Shown: positions 6,908 to 15,775 of the stretch, one piece after another
Layout: every line of letters starts with the position of its first letter
Position numbering within the stretch: the stretch's first letter is position 1
Assembly: GCA_900768075.1 (NCBI GenBank)
Contig: CAAGBN010000010.1
Span: 1 to 63,367, forward strand
Length of the DNA: 63,367 nt
Reading direction: 5' to 3'
Source of the DNA: Clostridia bacterium
Lineage (GTDB): Bacteria; Bacillota; Clostridia; Oscillospirales; Acutalibacteraceae
Notes under the pieces: generated by a model
Told to the model about the DNA's origin: nothing
The model's database searches: none
Seen by the model: the letters and a program-made list of their open reading frames with translations, nothing else
Translations under genes and position numbers: made by a program

Positions 6908-7228
6908 ATGGAAAATTCAATCTTCATCACTATCACAGGCGGTAATAATTACTTCGGTAAAGCACCCTTTAAAGTCGGCAGAATATTCAAGCTTGAAAAA
7001 GAACCCGATAACCCCTACGATACCGAAGCTATCAAAGTTTCACACCCCCTGATCGGAACCGTCGGCTATGTTGCAAACAGTATCCACACAGTTTATGAGG
7101 GTACTCACAGCTCAGGCAGACTCTATGACAAAATCAGTGATAACGCCTATATAAAGATTATGTTCATCACCCACAGCAGTGCAATAGCAAGACTCCTCAA
7201 CGACGATGAAGTCACCGACAAATTCTGA
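6908..7228 (+). CDS. Stand-alone HIRAN-domain protein
   Basis: A 106-residue protein consisting of one HIRAN domain: G-x-x-YFGKAPFKVGRIFKLEKEPDNPYD, then EAIKV and IGTVGYVANS. HIRAN domains in Rad5/HLTF-type helicases bind single-stranded 3' DNA ends; single-domain bacterial forms are of unknown role. The ATG at 6908 is chosen because AGAAAGGAG lies 8 nt upstream; the longer upstream frame runs through the repeats. It stands alone, so no partner is visible. Confidence 0.85.
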   Translation: MENSIFITITGGNNYFGKAPFKVGRIFKLEKEPDNPYDTEAIKVSHPLIGTVGYVANSIHTVYEGTHSSGRLYDKISDNAYIKIMFITHSSAIARLLNDDEVTDKF

Positions 7229-7267
7229 CAGTAACCCTATCTCTATATCTTTCTCATCCAAAAAGTG

Positions 7268-7305
7268 AAGCGGTACCCGTTATGGATACCGCTTTGCTTT
7301 ATTTT
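7268..7305. terminator. Terminator between the HIRAN gene and hppA
   Basis: Stem AAGCGGTA/TACCGCTT with an 11-nt loop, followed by TGCTTTATTTTT on the plus strand. It lies 3' of both convergent genes. Confidence 0.7.
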
Positions 7306-7322
7306 TAGTTCATTGTTATTCT

Positions 7323-7379
7323 TGCCCTCGCCGGGCAGGCGTTCTTTTTGCTAGCGCCAAAAAAGAACCAAAAACGCGC
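7323..7379 (-). repeat. Stop-proximal hairpin element after hppA
   Basis: On the minus strand: AGCGCGTTTTTG, stem GTTCTTTTTT/AAAAAGAAC, then GCCTGCCCGGCGAGGGC. It starts 9 nt after the hppA stop in the sense orientation. Confidence 0.9.
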
Positions 7380-7387
7380 TATTACTC

Positions 7388-9418
7388 TTACATCAGGAAG
7401 CCGTGTCCTGCATTGATCATCATAAATAAAGGAGCAAATACAAGTGCAACTACTGACATAAGCTTGATAAGAATGTTGATTGAGGGTCCTGCTGTATCTT
7501 TGAAGGGGTCACCTACTGTGTCACCTACAACTGATGCCTTGTGAGCTTCGCCGCCCTTACCGCCGTGTACACCGCTTTCGATGAACTTCTTAGCGTTATC
7601 CCAAGCACCGCCTGAGTTTGACATGAAGATAGCAAGAAGTACACCTGTTACAAGTGAGCCTGCAAGAAGACCGCCAAGTGCTCTTACACCAAGGATACAA
7701 CCTACAAGTAAAGGTGAAACTACTGCAAGCACACCGGGGATAATCATTTCCTTAAGAGCTGCTGTTGTTGAGATAGCTACGCAAGTCTCATAGTCGGGCT
7801 TAGCTGTACCTTCGAGAATGCCGGGGATAGTCTTGAACTGTCTGCGTACCTCTTCAATCATTTCGTATGCTGCCTTACTTACTGATTCCATTGTGAAGGC
7901 TGAGAATACGAAGGGAAGCACACCACCGATAAGAAGACCGATAACTACCTGATAGTCAAGAAGGTCGATACCGCCCTTTTCAAGATTAACTGCCTGTGAA
8001 TATGAGAAGAACAGTGCAAGAGCTGTGAGAGCTGCTGAACCGATAGCAAAGCCCTTACCGATAGCTGCTGTTGTATTACCTACTGAGTCGAGCTTATCTG
8101 TAACTTCTCTTACGCTTTCATCAAGACCTGCCATTTCAGCAATACCGCCTGCATTATCAGCGATAGGACCGTAAGCGTCAACTGCTACAGTGATACCTGT
8201 TGTTGAAAGCATACCTACAGCAGCAAGTGCAACACCGTAGATGCCTGTGCCTGAGAATTCACTCTTACAGCAGAAGTATGAAACGAAAATAGCTATACAG
8301 ATAAGAAGAATGGGTGTAGCTGTGGACTTAAGACCTACAGCGATACCTGAAATAATGTTTGTTGCAGTACCTGTTTCTGACTGCTCTGCAATCTTTCTTA
8401 CTGACTTGTAAGCATCAGATGTGTAAACCTCTGTAAGTGAGCCGATAAGAATACCTACAAGAATACCTGCAAACACAGCAAAGCCGTATTTGAATGAGCC
8501 GAACATATACTTACTCAGTGCAACACCTGCAATCATAACAACGATTGATGAAGCATTTGTTGCTACCTTAAGTGACTTGTGAGGATCTGACTTGCCGCCA
8601 CGAACAAGGAATGTAGCAAGAATTGAAGCTATAACACCGATCGCAGCGATATAAAGAGGATAAAGAGGGCCGATTGAGGGATTTGACCACTGTGAGAAAG
8701 CTGCAATACCAAGTGAAACAGCTGAAATAACTGCACCTGCATAGCTTTCAAAAAGGTCTGCACCCATACCTGCAACGTCACCTACGTTGTCGCCTACGTT
8801 GTCAGCGATAACAGCGGGGTTTCTGGGGTCGTCTTCGGGGATACCTGCTTCAACCTTACCAACAAGGTCAGCACCAACGTCAGCAGCCTTTGTATAGATA
8901 CCGCCGCCAACACGTGCAAACAGAGCGATTGATGAAGCACCGAGGCTGAAGCCGAAGAGTACGTCTGCATCCTTTGTGATAATATAGATGGCTGAAATAC
9001 CGAGAATACCGAGACCTACAACGCTCATACCCATAACGGCACCACCTGAGAATGCAACTGAAAGAGCCTTTTTCATACCGCCCTTAACTGCAGCCTGAGC
9101 AGTTCTTACATTAGCCTTTGTTGCGACGGTCATACCGAAGTAGCCTGCGCCGACTGAGAAAAATGCACCTACAAGGAAGCTGACTGCTGTAGCCCATGAA
9201 AGACAGCAACCGATTGCTGCAAAAAGAGCAAGCACATAAAATACAAGAATTCTGTACTCAGCGAAAAGGAAAGCCTTTGCACCGCCGTGAATAGCAGCAG
9301 AAATTTCTTTCATTCTCTCAGTACCGGGATCCTGCTTGTTAATCTTCATAGCAAGGTATAAAGCAAAAAGCATACCCATAATACCTATGAACGGAATAAC
9401 ATAAATAATTTTTTCCAT
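7388..9418 (-). CDS. hppA: Membrane-bound ion-pumping pyrophosphatase
   Basis: HppA couples hydrolysis of pyrophosphate to export of H+ or Na+ (16-span integral membrane protein). The 676 residues include the substrate motif DDPRNPAVIADNVGDNVGD, GMGADLFES, AYGPIADNAGG and the C-terminal DTVGDPFKDTAGP. GNTTAAIGKG has Ala where K+-independent enzymes carry Lys, which predicts a K+-dependent enzyme, in line with Na+ pumping in many Clostridia; the ion itself is not settled. The start at 9418 (MEKIIYVIPF) is chosen because AAAGGAG lies 9 nt upstream; a frame extension of 13 residues is unlikely. Own promoter at 9484-9512. Confidence 0.95.
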   Translation of the reverse strand: MEKIIYVIPFIGIMGMLFALYLAMKINKQDPGTERMKEISAAIHGGAKAFLFAEYRILVFYVLALFAAIGCCLSWATAVSFLVGAFFSVGAGYFGMTVATKANVRTAQAAVKGGMKKALSVAFSGGAVMGMSVVGLGILGISAIYIITKDADVLFGFSLGASSIALFARVGGGIYTKAADVGADLVGKVEAGIPEDDPRNPAVIADNVGDNVGDVAGMGADLFESYAGAVISAVSLGIAAFSQWSNPSIGPLYPLYIAAIGVIASILATFLVRGGKSDPHKSLKVATNASSIVVMIAGVALSKYMFGSFKYGFAVFAGILVGILIGSLTEVYTSDAYKSVRKIAEQSETGTATNIISGIAVGLKSTATPILLICIAIFVSYFCCKSEFSGTGIYGVALAAVGMLSTTGITVAVDAYGPIADNAGGIAEMAGLDESVREVTDKLDSVGNTTAAIGKGFAIGSAALTALALFFSYSQAVNLEKGGIDLLDYQVVIGLLIGGVLPFVFSAFTMESVSKAAYEMIEEVRRQFKTIPGILEGTAKPDYETCVAISTTAALKEMIIPGVLAVVSPLLVGCILGVRALGGLLAGSLVTGVLLAIFMSNSGGAWDNAKKFIESGVHGGKGGEAHKASVVGDTVGDPFKDTAGPSINILIKLMSVVALVFAPLFMMINAGHGFLM

Positions 9419-9483
9419 AAGGTTAAACTCCTTTACTATGTAATCCCCGGAATGCAAAATCCGAGGTTTTATTGTTAAACTTT

Positions 9484-9512
9484 ATAATATAACAACTATC
9501 AATAAATGTCAA
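9484..9512 (-). promoter_or_regulatory. hppA promoter
   Basis: On the minus strand TTGACA (9512-9507), 17-bp spacer, TATTAT (9489-9484), about 65 nt before the hppA start. Confidence 0.75.
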
Positions 9513-9523
9513 TAATTTTTATA

Positions 9524-10621
9524 TCATATTATATCTTTAACAAGCCCAAGCTTATCAACAATTTCTATATGCTGAGGACAGCTCTGCTCGCACTTTCTGC
9601 ATTTTATGCACTCGTCGGCTCTGCCCTTTTTGTCTGTGTTTGCAAGGAAATATTCCTTATAATCTTCATCTCCTGCAAGCTTTTTGTTATACGCTGTGAA
9701 GTATTCGGGAATAGGGATATCCTTAGGACAGCCTGCTGTGCAGTATCTGCAGGCAGTACAGGGTATGCTTTCTTTTTCGTTGATAATACCTGCGGCTGTT
9801 TTAAGAAGATTCAGCTCTCTTTCTCCGAGAGGCTCAAATTCCTTGGTGTAGCTCATATTATCCTTGAGCTGATCCATATTTGACATACCGCTGAGTACGC
9901 ATATAACGCCGTCGAGACCTGCAGTGAATCTCACTGCCCAGGAAGCCACAGACCAATCAGGATGCACCTCTTTGAAAATCTTCTCAACCTTTTCAGGTAC
10001 ATTTGCAAGCTTACCGCCCTTAACAGGCTCCATAACAATAATATCCTTGCCGTGCTTTCTTGCAACCTCATAGCAAAGGCGTGACTGTACCTTTTCATCC
10101 TCCCAGTCGAGGTAGTTTATCTGAAGCTGTACAAACTCCATTTCAGGGTGTCTTGTGAGTATTCTGTCGAGGACCTCTGCACTGTCGTGGAATGAGAAGC
10201 CAAGCTTCTTAATTTTACCCTCAGCCTTTTTTTCGAGAAGATACTCAAATACACCGAGCTTTTCAGCCTTTTCGAGATATTTTGCATTCAGGGCATGAAG
10301 CAGATAATAGTCGAAATATTCCACACCGCATCTCTTCATCTGATGACGGAAGATTCTGCCTGTATCACCCTTGACAACAAGCATACCGACAGGCATTTTA
10401 TCGGCAAGAAGAAAGCTGTCTCTCGGGTATCTTTTCACAAGGGACTCTCTCATACTTCTTTCGCTTCTGCCGTCGTGATACATATAAGCTGTATCAAAAT
10501 ATGTAAAGCCTTCGCTGAGATAATAATCCACCATTTCCTTTGTTCTTTCAAGGTCTACACTTCCGCCTATTTTTTTATTCTTAAGAGGAAGTCTCATACA
10601 ACCGAAGCCGAGTTTTTTCAT
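9524..10621 (-). CDS. Aldo/keto reductase with C-terminal 4Fe-4S domain
   Basis: A 365-residue cytoplasmic oxidoreductase. The AKR barrel carries the catalytic tetrad as Asp and Tyr in YFDTAYMYHDG, Lys in LADKMP and His in YLLHALN. The C-terminus has two cysteine clusters of ferredoxin type, CTACRYCTAGCP and CIKCRKCEQSCP, as in the clostridial AKR-Fe/S class. The substrate is unknown. The start at 10621 (MKKLGFGCMRLP) has AAAGGAG upstream; the longer frame is rejected. It stands alone, divergent from the TRAP operon. Confidence 0.9.
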   Translation of the reverse strand: MKKLGFGCMRLPLKNKKIGGSVDLERTKEMVDYYLSEGFTYFDTAYMYHDGRSERSMRESLVKRYPRDSFLLADKMPVGMLVVKGDTGRIFRHQMKRCGVEYFDYYLLHALNAKYLEKAEKLGVFEYLLEKKAEGKIKKLGFSFHDSAEVLDRILTRHPEMEFVQLQINYLDWEDEKVQSRLCYEVARKHGKDIIVMEPVKGGKLANVPEKVEKIFKEVHPDWSVASWAVRFTAGLDGVICVLSGMSNMDQLKDNMSYTKEFEPLGERELNLLKTAAGIINEKESIPCTACRYCTAGCPKDIPIPEYFTAYNKKLAGDEDYKEYFLANTDKKGRADECIKCRKCEQSCPQHIEIVDKLGLVKDII

Positions 10622-10792
10622 AATGTTATCTCCTTTTTCTGATTTTGAAATTATTATACACCTAATTTTTATATTTTTTGTTAATTTTTGCAAAAAACTT
10701 GCCTTGATACAAAAAATATGAGTTTTTTCTGCTTATTACTAATATTTATACATTCTGAAGGTTATTTTTTTGTTAAGATTCTTCTTTGCCCC

Positions 10793-10822
10793 TTGACAAC
10801 TATATTGTAAATATATTACAAT
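10793..10822 (+). promoter_or_regulatory. TAXI-TRAP promoter with palindromic operator
   Basis: TTGACA (10793-10798), 18-bp spacer, TACAAT (10817-10822). The perfect inverted repeat ATTGTAA-ATATA-TTACAAT (10804-10822) covers the spacer and the whole -10, where a bound repressor would block RNA polymerase. I do not recognise the regulator. Confidence 0.7.
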
Positions 10823-10889
10823 TATATCAATAATTCTTTCTATATTAATTATGAAGGAAACAAAAACATAAACGGAGGTACAGACACTC

Positions 10890-11900
10890 ATGAAAAAAAT
10901 TCTCGCAGTTCTTCTTGCAGCTCTTATGCTCTTCACACTTGCAGCATGCGGCGGCAACGGAGATGACACAACCACAACAAACGGTGGCGAAAACGAAGCA
11001 CCCGAAGCTGAGCTTATCACAAACATCATCACAGGCTCAGGCGGCAACCAGGGTACATACTATGCTTTCACAACAGCAGCAGGCCAGGTACTCAGCACAG
11101 ACGATTACAAATTCGTTGTTCAGGCAACAGGCGGCTCACAGGCTAACATCGAAATGATCGAAGACGGTGAAGCTCAGTTCGCTATCGTACAGAACGACGT
11201 TATGAACTACGCTTATGAAGGCTCAAACGGCTTCACAGCTCCTATCACTTGCTTCTCAGCAGTTGGTTGTATCTATGCTGAAGTTTGCCAGGTTATCGCA
11301 ACCAAGGCTTCAGGCATCAAGACAATCGCTGACCTTAAGGGCAAGAACGTAGCAGTTGGTGACGTAGGCTCAGGCGTTTATTACAACGCAACTCAGATCC
11401 TCGCTGCTGCAGGTCTTGACATCGATGCTGACATCAACAAGACAGCTGCTTCATTCGGCGACGCTGCTACTCTTCTTAAAGACGGTGCTATCGATGCTGC
11501 TTTCATCACAGCAGGTACACCCACTCCCGCAGTATCAGACCTTGCAACTTCAACAGACATCGTTGCTGTTGACCTTGGCGAAGAAGTAATCGCTAAGCTT
11601 ATGAATGATTATCCCTTCTATGCTAAGCACGAATATACAAGCGCTGACTACTCATTCATCGGCGAAGACGAAACATCAACAACAGTTGCTATCATGGCTA
11701 CATTCATCGTTACAAACGATATGAGCGAAGAACAGGCTTACGAAATCACAAAGAATCTTTGGGAAAAGCAGGAAGAAATCGCTGTAGCACATGCTAAGGG
11801 TAAGGAAATGAGCAAGGATACAGCAGTAGCTGCTATCGGTAACGTTCCTCTTCATCCCGGTGCTGAAAAATACTACAAGGAAATCGGCGTTATCGCATAA
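10890..11900 (+). CDS. TAXI-family TRAP transporter solute-binding lipoprotein
   Basis: A 336-residue extracytoplasmic receptor. The signal peptide has a lipobox LAAC (Cys near residue 20), then a Thr/Asn/Gly linker and the TAXI (NMT1-like) fold: ITGSGGNQGTYYAFTTAAGQVL, GGSQANIEMIEDGEAQFAIVQNDV and ADLKGKNVAVGDVGSGV. TAXI receptors bind glutamate-like or other organic anions; the ligand cannot be read here. It pairs with the fused permease at 12015. The terminator-like hairpin between them would raise receptor over permease mRNA. Confidence 0.92.
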   Translation: MKKILAVLLAALMLFTLAACGGNGDDTTTTNGGENEAPEAELITNIITGSGGNQGTYYAFTTAAGQVLSTDDYKFVVQATGGSQANIEMIEDGEAQFAIVQNDVMNYAYEGSNGFTAPITCFSAVGCIYAEVCQVIATKASGIKTIADLKGKNVAVGDVGSGVYYNATQILAAAGLDIDADINKTAASFGDAATLLKDGAIDAAFITAGTPTPAVSDLATSTDIVAVDLGEEVIAKLMNDYPFYAKHEYTSADYSFIGEDETSTTVAIMATFIVTNDMSEEQAYEITKNLWEKQEEIAVAHAKGKEMSKDTAVAAIGNVPLHPGAEKYYKEIGVIA

Positions 11901-11939
11901 TTCCTTTCGCAGTTAAAACAGTAAATATTTACTATCAGA

Positions 11940-11975
11940 TAAATGCTGCAATAAACCTGCAGCATTTATTTTGAG
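11940..11975 (+). terminator. Intra-operon terminator-like hairpin
   Basis: An 11-bp stem TAAATGCTGCA/TGCAGCATTTA is followed by TTTTGAGTTTT, 40 nt after the receptor stop and 40 nt before the permease. It is probably a partial terminator. Confidence 0.7.
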
Positions 11976-12014
11976 TTTTAAATCAAGTTAAAATCTAAAA
12001 AAGGAGGTAAAACT

Positions 12015-14144
12015 GTGGACGAAAATAAGATCCCTCTCACAGCAGAAGACGAAGTCATTGATGCTGACGCCATTATGGCTGAATTCGACAGAGAAAGCAA
12101 CACCCGAATCTTCACAGGCTGGAGAAAGACAGTAATCACTGCGATTATGTCACTTTTCAGTGTGTATATGATTTCAATGGCCCTCGTTTTCCAGAATGCC
12201 ACAAAATATACCAAGCTCACAACCTTCCTTGCTTTTATTGTATTTATAGGATTCCTCATTTTCCCTGCATACAAAAAGCAGACCAAAAGAATCAACTATG
12301 TACCTTTCTACGATATAATCCTCGCCCTTGTCGGTTCAGGTTCATTCCTTTACTATGCAGTTTTCCAGGAAGATATCATCCTTATGTCACGCCGTATCGG
12401 TACTCTGCAGATTATAGTTGCTCTTGTAGCTATACTTCTTCTTGTTGAGCTTTGCCGAAGAGCTGTAGGCTGGCCCATTATCATAGTTGCAGGCTGTTTT
12501 GTAGCCTATGCGGCAATCAACGCCATCAGTAAAAACCCCGATACAGCTCTGAGAAGCCTTATGTACGGTCTTTTCTATGATGTATCCAACGGTCTTTTCT
12601 CAACTCCCGTTTATGTTTGTACAACCTTTATTGTATTATTTATAATCCTCGGTGCTCTTCTTGAAAAGACAGGCATCGGCACATTCTTCGTTGATCTTGC
12701 TAACTCAATCGCAGGCTCATCCATCGGCGGTCCCGCAAAGGTTGCTGTTATCTCAAGTGCCCTCGAGGGTATGTACTCAGGCTCAAGTGTTGCCAACACA
12801 GTAGGCTCAGGCTCAATCACCATCCCCATGATGAAAAAGACAGGCTACAAGCCCGAGTTTGCCGCAGCAGTAGAAGCAGCAGCTTCAACAGGCGGTCAGA
12901 TAATGCCTCCCATTATGGGTGCAGCTGCATTCCTTATGTCAGAAATCACAGAGACTCCTTACTCAACAATAGCAGTTACAGCTATCCTTCCTGCAGTGCT
13001 TTACTTCACAGGTATCTTTATGATGATTCACTTTGAAGCTAAAAAGCTCGGTCTCAAGGGTCTTCCCAAGGATGCAATCCCCAACTTCTTCAAGCTTATC
13101 ATCAGAAACGGTTATCTTCTTCTTCCTATCGTAGTTCTTGTTATTGCAATGAACTACTTCAGTGCAGGTCTCTCAGCTTGCTTTGCAATCCTCGGCTCAC
13201 TGATTGTTTCACTTGTACCGAGAAAGCTTGACAAGAGCACAGCCTGGAAGATAATCCTTCCGATTATTCCCCTTGCAGTGCTTTTAGGTCTCTGGCTTCC
13301 CTTTGGTCAGGCAAATATGAGCACAGCTATTCTCGTGTCAATGATTTCCTGTGTGGCACTTTCCTTCCTTTCAAAGGATTCAGCTACTCTTACTCCAAAG
13401 GTAGTTGTTGAATCTCTTGAGGGCGGTGCAAAGAACACTGTCGGTGTTGCAGTTGCCTGCGGTATGGCAGGTCTTATCTCAGGTGTTGTTACTATGACAG
13501 CACTCGGTCAGATTCTTATCAACACCCTTGTGCCCATAGCTGAAAACAGCGCATTCCTTGCTCTGTTCCTTACAATGGTCTGCTGTATCGTTCTCGGTAT
13601 GGGCGTGCCCACAACAGCAAACTATGTTATTATGGCTACAATCACAGCACCTATTCTTATCAAGATGGGACTTCCCGTACTTGCGGCTCATATGTTTGTA
13701 TTCTACTTCGGTATCGTTGCAGACATTACACCGCCCGTTGCTCTTGCAGCTTATGCAGGCTCAGCTATCGCAAAGTCCAATCCTATGAAAACAGGTGTTA
13801 CAGCTACACGACTTGCAATCACAGCCTTTATCGTACCTTATATCTTCGCATACAGTCCTGAGATGCTTCTTATAGATGCAGCTTGGTACGATGTAGTGCA
13901 GATAGTAATCACTGCTCTTGTAGGTATCTTCGCAGTATCTGCAGGTATGGAAGGCTATATGTTTGTCAAGACTCCCTGGTGGCAGAGACTTATGCTTTTA
14001 GGCGGCGGTCTTCTGAGCATTATTCCCGGTCTTGCAACAGACGCCGCAGGTATTATCCTCATCGCTGCAGTTATCCTTCTTCAGAAAATCAGCGAAAAGA
14101 AAACTACAATTCCTCCTGCTTCAGTGCAGTCAGAGGCAGCGTAA
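12015..14144 (+). CDS. TRAP transporter fused permease (4TM + 12TM)
   Basis: A 709-residue inner-membrane protein. The N-terminal third carries the small DctQ-like subunit and the rest the DctM-like subunit in one chain, which is the usual form for TAXI systems. Family motifs include GALLEKTG, EGMYSGSSVANTVGSGSITIPMMKKTGY and ADITPPVALAAYAGSAIAK. It imports a solute delivered by the lipoprotein receptor, driven by Na+ or H+. The start is GTG at 12015 with a strong AAGGAGG 7 nt upstream. Confidence 0.93.
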   Translation: MDENKIPLTAEDEVIDADAIMAEFDRESNTRIFTGWRKTVITAIMSLFSVYMISMALVFQNATKYTKLTTFLAFIVFIGFLIFPAYKKQTKRINYVPFYDIILALVGSGSFLYYAVFQEDIILMSRRIGTLQIIVALVAILLLVELCRRAVGWPIIIVAGCFVAYAAINAISKNPDTALRSLMYGLFYDVSNGLFSTPVYVCTTFIVLFIILGALLEKTGIGTFFVDLANSIAGSSIGGPAKVAVISSALEGMYSGSSVANTVGSGSITIPMMKKTGYKPEFAAAVEAAASTGGQIMPPIMGAAAFLMSEITETPYSTIAVTAILPAVLYFTGIFMMIHFEAKKLGLKGLPKDAIPNFFKLIIRNGYLLLPIVVLVIAMNYFSAGLSACFAILGSLIVSLVPRKLDKSTAWKIILPIIPLAVLLGLWLPFGQANMSTAILVSMISCVALSFLSKDSATLTPKVVVESLEGGAKNTVGVAVACGMAGLISGVVTMTALGQILINTLVPIAENSAFLALFLTMVCCIVLGMGVPTTANYVIMATITAPILIKMGLPVLAAHMFVFYFGIVADITPPVALAAYAGSAIAKSNPMKTGVTATRLAITAFIVPYIFAYSPEMLLIDAAWYDVVQIVITALVGIFAVSAGMEGYMFVKTPWWQRLMLLGGGLLSIIPGLATDAAGIILIAAVILLQKISEKKTTIPPASVQSEAA

Positions 14145-14160
14145 AAAAACAGCAAATTAA

Positions 14161-14188
14161 AAGCGGCGAAAATTCGTCGCTTTTTTCT
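14161..14188 (+). terminator. TRAP operon terminator
   Basis: Stem AAGCGGCGA/TCGTCGCTT with one G-T pair, followed by T4 or more. Confidence 0.75.
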
Positions 14189-14236
14189 TTAGATGCTTAT
14201 ATTTTGTAATAATCAATCAGCTTATATAATTATTAA

Positions 14237-14265
14237 TTGACTTTTACTCTTAATAGTGCTACAAT
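14237..14265 (+). promoter_or_regulatory. Promoter of the 14297 gene
   Basis: TTGACT (14237-14242), 17-bp spacer, TACAAT (14260-14265). It shows that the longer reading frame from 14237 is not translated. Confidence 0.75.
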
Positions 14266-14296
14266 TTTTCCAGAAAATAAAAAGGAGAAAAACACT

Positions 14297-15250
14297 ATGA
14301 AAAAATATGATCAGCTTATCTTTGCAGCTCTTCTTGCAGCAGTATTCGTTTTACTGTCAGCAACCCTCGGAATCGTCTTACCTACAAAAATATCAGTTGA
14401 AGGCAGTCTGGAATCCGACACTCCCCAGTGGCAGTATGCATCAACAACTACCCCCTCAGTAACCACTCCCACAGTTACCCAGCCGACAACTCAGCCTCAG
14501 GTTACACAGCCTGACGTATCCGAAGAGGATACTACAGCCGCTCCGAATGAAGAATCAACCGAAGACAGCGCACTTCCTCAGAGCAACGAAGAAATCCTCG
14601 CTAAATACAGCGAAGTTGTAAACAAGACAAAAGCCGACTCACCTGCTTTCCAAAAAATAGAATGGCAGGATATCCCAGAAGAAAAAGCACAGTTTGAAGG
14701 CAAGGTTTTCAGCAAAATCTTACCCCTTACATCATACTTCTTCAAGGATGAAGCAACTGCCAGAGCTAACCCCGAAGCCAAAGCCAAGGGCGAAAGCATG
14801 GAATGGTTCCCCATTTACCAAAACGAAAAGGGCTGTATGCTTACAGATGCAAGCGTAATTGAATCAGCAACCTGCACAGAGCTTGCTGACGGAAACGTTA
14901 AAATTGTCATCGAACTCAAAGATGAATACAACAGTGAGCCTCCCGGATCAGCTTCAACCTGCGACAGCTATGTCGGTTCAATGTTCACACCTATTGAAAT
15001 GGCATCAGTACGTGATATTCTTGAAAACGACTCAACTGTAAAGTTTATCATCAAGAACGTTGATTTTGACCTTACATACTATGACTGCACTGCAGAGCTT
15101 ACATATAACCCTGCTACAAATGAGATTGTAGAACTCAACCAGTTTATGCATCTTGATATCAACATCAAAGAAGGTAGCATCGTTGGTATCTCAGCAAAAG
15201 GCAAGGCTGTTCTTGACAACTATATGTATATCAGTGATTTCCAGTATTGA
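14297..15250 (+). CDS. Membrane-anchored or secreted protein with Thr/Pro-rich linker
   Basis: A 317-residue protein. Residues 8-29 form one hydrophobic segment (LIFAALLAAVFVLLSATLGIVL), a signal anchor. A low-complexity Thr/Pro/Gln linker follows (about 50-90), then an extracellular domain of about 220 residues beginning NEEILAKYSEVVNKTKAD and rich in Asp/Glu, with paired cysteines near the middle and end. I do not recognise the fold; similar clostridial proteins are uncharacterised. ATG at 14297 has AAAAGGAG upstream. Single-gene unit with its own promoter and terminator. Confidence 0.8.
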   Translation: MKKYDQLIFAALLAAVFVLLSATLGIVLPTKISVEGSLESDTPQWQYASTTTPSVTTPTVTQPTTQPQVTQPDVSEEDTTAAPNEESTEDSALPQSNEEILAKYSEVVNKTKADSPAFQKIEWQDIPEEKAQFEGKVFSKILPLTSYFFKDEATARANPEAKAKGESMEWFPIYQNEKGCMLTDASVIESATCTELADGNVKIVIELKDEYNSEPPGSASTCDSYVGSMFTPIEMASVRDILENDSTVKFIIKNVDFDLTYYDCTAELTYNPATNEIVELNQFMHLDINIKEGSIVGISAKGKAVLDNYMYISDFQY

Positions 15251-15260
15251 TAAAATTTTA

Positions 15261-15292
15261 ACCGACATTTCATCTGAAGTGTCGGTGTTTTT
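15261..15292 (+). terminator. Terminator of the 14297 gene
   Basis: Stem ACCGACA/TGTCGGT with a 12-nt loop, then GTTTTTT. Confidence 0.75.
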
Positions 15293-15376
15293 TCATCATT
15301 TTCAACATAATGCCATATCAAAACTATTCTTTTATCAATAAAATATAACAATATCTCATTTTTCATTTGATTTACC

Positions 15377-15405
15377 TTGACAAATGTTAAATTTTGGAGT
15401 ATCAT
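15377..15405 (+). promoter_or_regulatory. feo operon promoter
   Basis: TTGACA (15377-15382), 17-bp spacer, TATCAT (15400-15405). The expected start site falls at the palindrome that follows. Confidence 0.75.
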
Positions 15406-15412
15406 AAGTATC

Positions 15413-15430
15413 AGTTAGGCAAGACTAACT
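15413..15430 (+). promoter_or_regulatory. DtxR/IdeR-like iron box upstream of feoA
   Basis: AGTTAGGCAAGACTAACT is an inverted repeat (AGTTAG/CTAACT) that resembles the DtxR-family consensus TTAGGTTAGSCTAACCTAA. It sits at about +1 to +18 of the feo transcript, a repressor position. Confidence 0.65.
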
Positions 15431-15472
15431 TTAATATAAAAGCTGTCTTGCACATTAGAAAAGAGGTACATT

Positions 15473-15694
15473 ATGAGAACTCTCAAAGATGTAAAAATCG
15501 GCGAAACTGTCCGAGTAACAAAAGTCGGCGGAGAAGGTGCTCTTAAAAGAAGAATTATGGATATGGGCATCACCAAGGGCGTAAGCATTAAAGTGATGAA
15601 GGTTGCTCCCTTAGGCGACCCTGTTGAAATAACAGTAAGAGGCTATGAGCTGACTTTAAGAAAAGCAGATTGCGAAAAAATAGAGGTAGAGTAA
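15473..15694 (+). CDS. feoA: Ferrous iron transport protein A
   Basis: A 73-residue SH3-like cytoplasmic partner of FeoB. Family features are visible: LKDVKIGETVRVTKVGGEG, the RRIMDMGITKG core, and VEITVRGYELTLRKADCEKI. RBS GAGG before ATG. First gene of the Feo operon; 81 bp separate it from feoB, and that gap holds the second iron box. Confidence 0.95.
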   Translation: MRTLKDVKIGETVRVTKVGGEGALKRRIMDMGITKGVSIKVMKVAPLGDPVEITVRGYELTLRKADCEKIEVE

Positions 15695-15725
15695 CCGTCA
15701 GGTTGCTCTAAGCTTTAAAGCATTC

Positions 15726-15742
15726 AGTTAGCCTTGGCTAAC
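15726..15742 (+). promoter_or_regulatory. Second DtxR-like box between feoA and feoB
   Basis: GTTAGCC-TT-GGCTAAC (15727-15742) is a perfect 7-bp inverted repeat sharing the GTTAG/CTAAC arms with the box at 15413. It could repress feoB separately or act as a roadblock. Confidence 0.6.
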
Positions 15743-15775
15743 ACAAAGATTTTCCACCTATGAAAGGACAAAACT

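Noticed and set aside
10739..11047. 102-aa reverse frame over the TAXI gene start and promoter
   Set aside because: It runs antisense through the signal peptide region and promoter, has low-complexity composition and no ribosome site.
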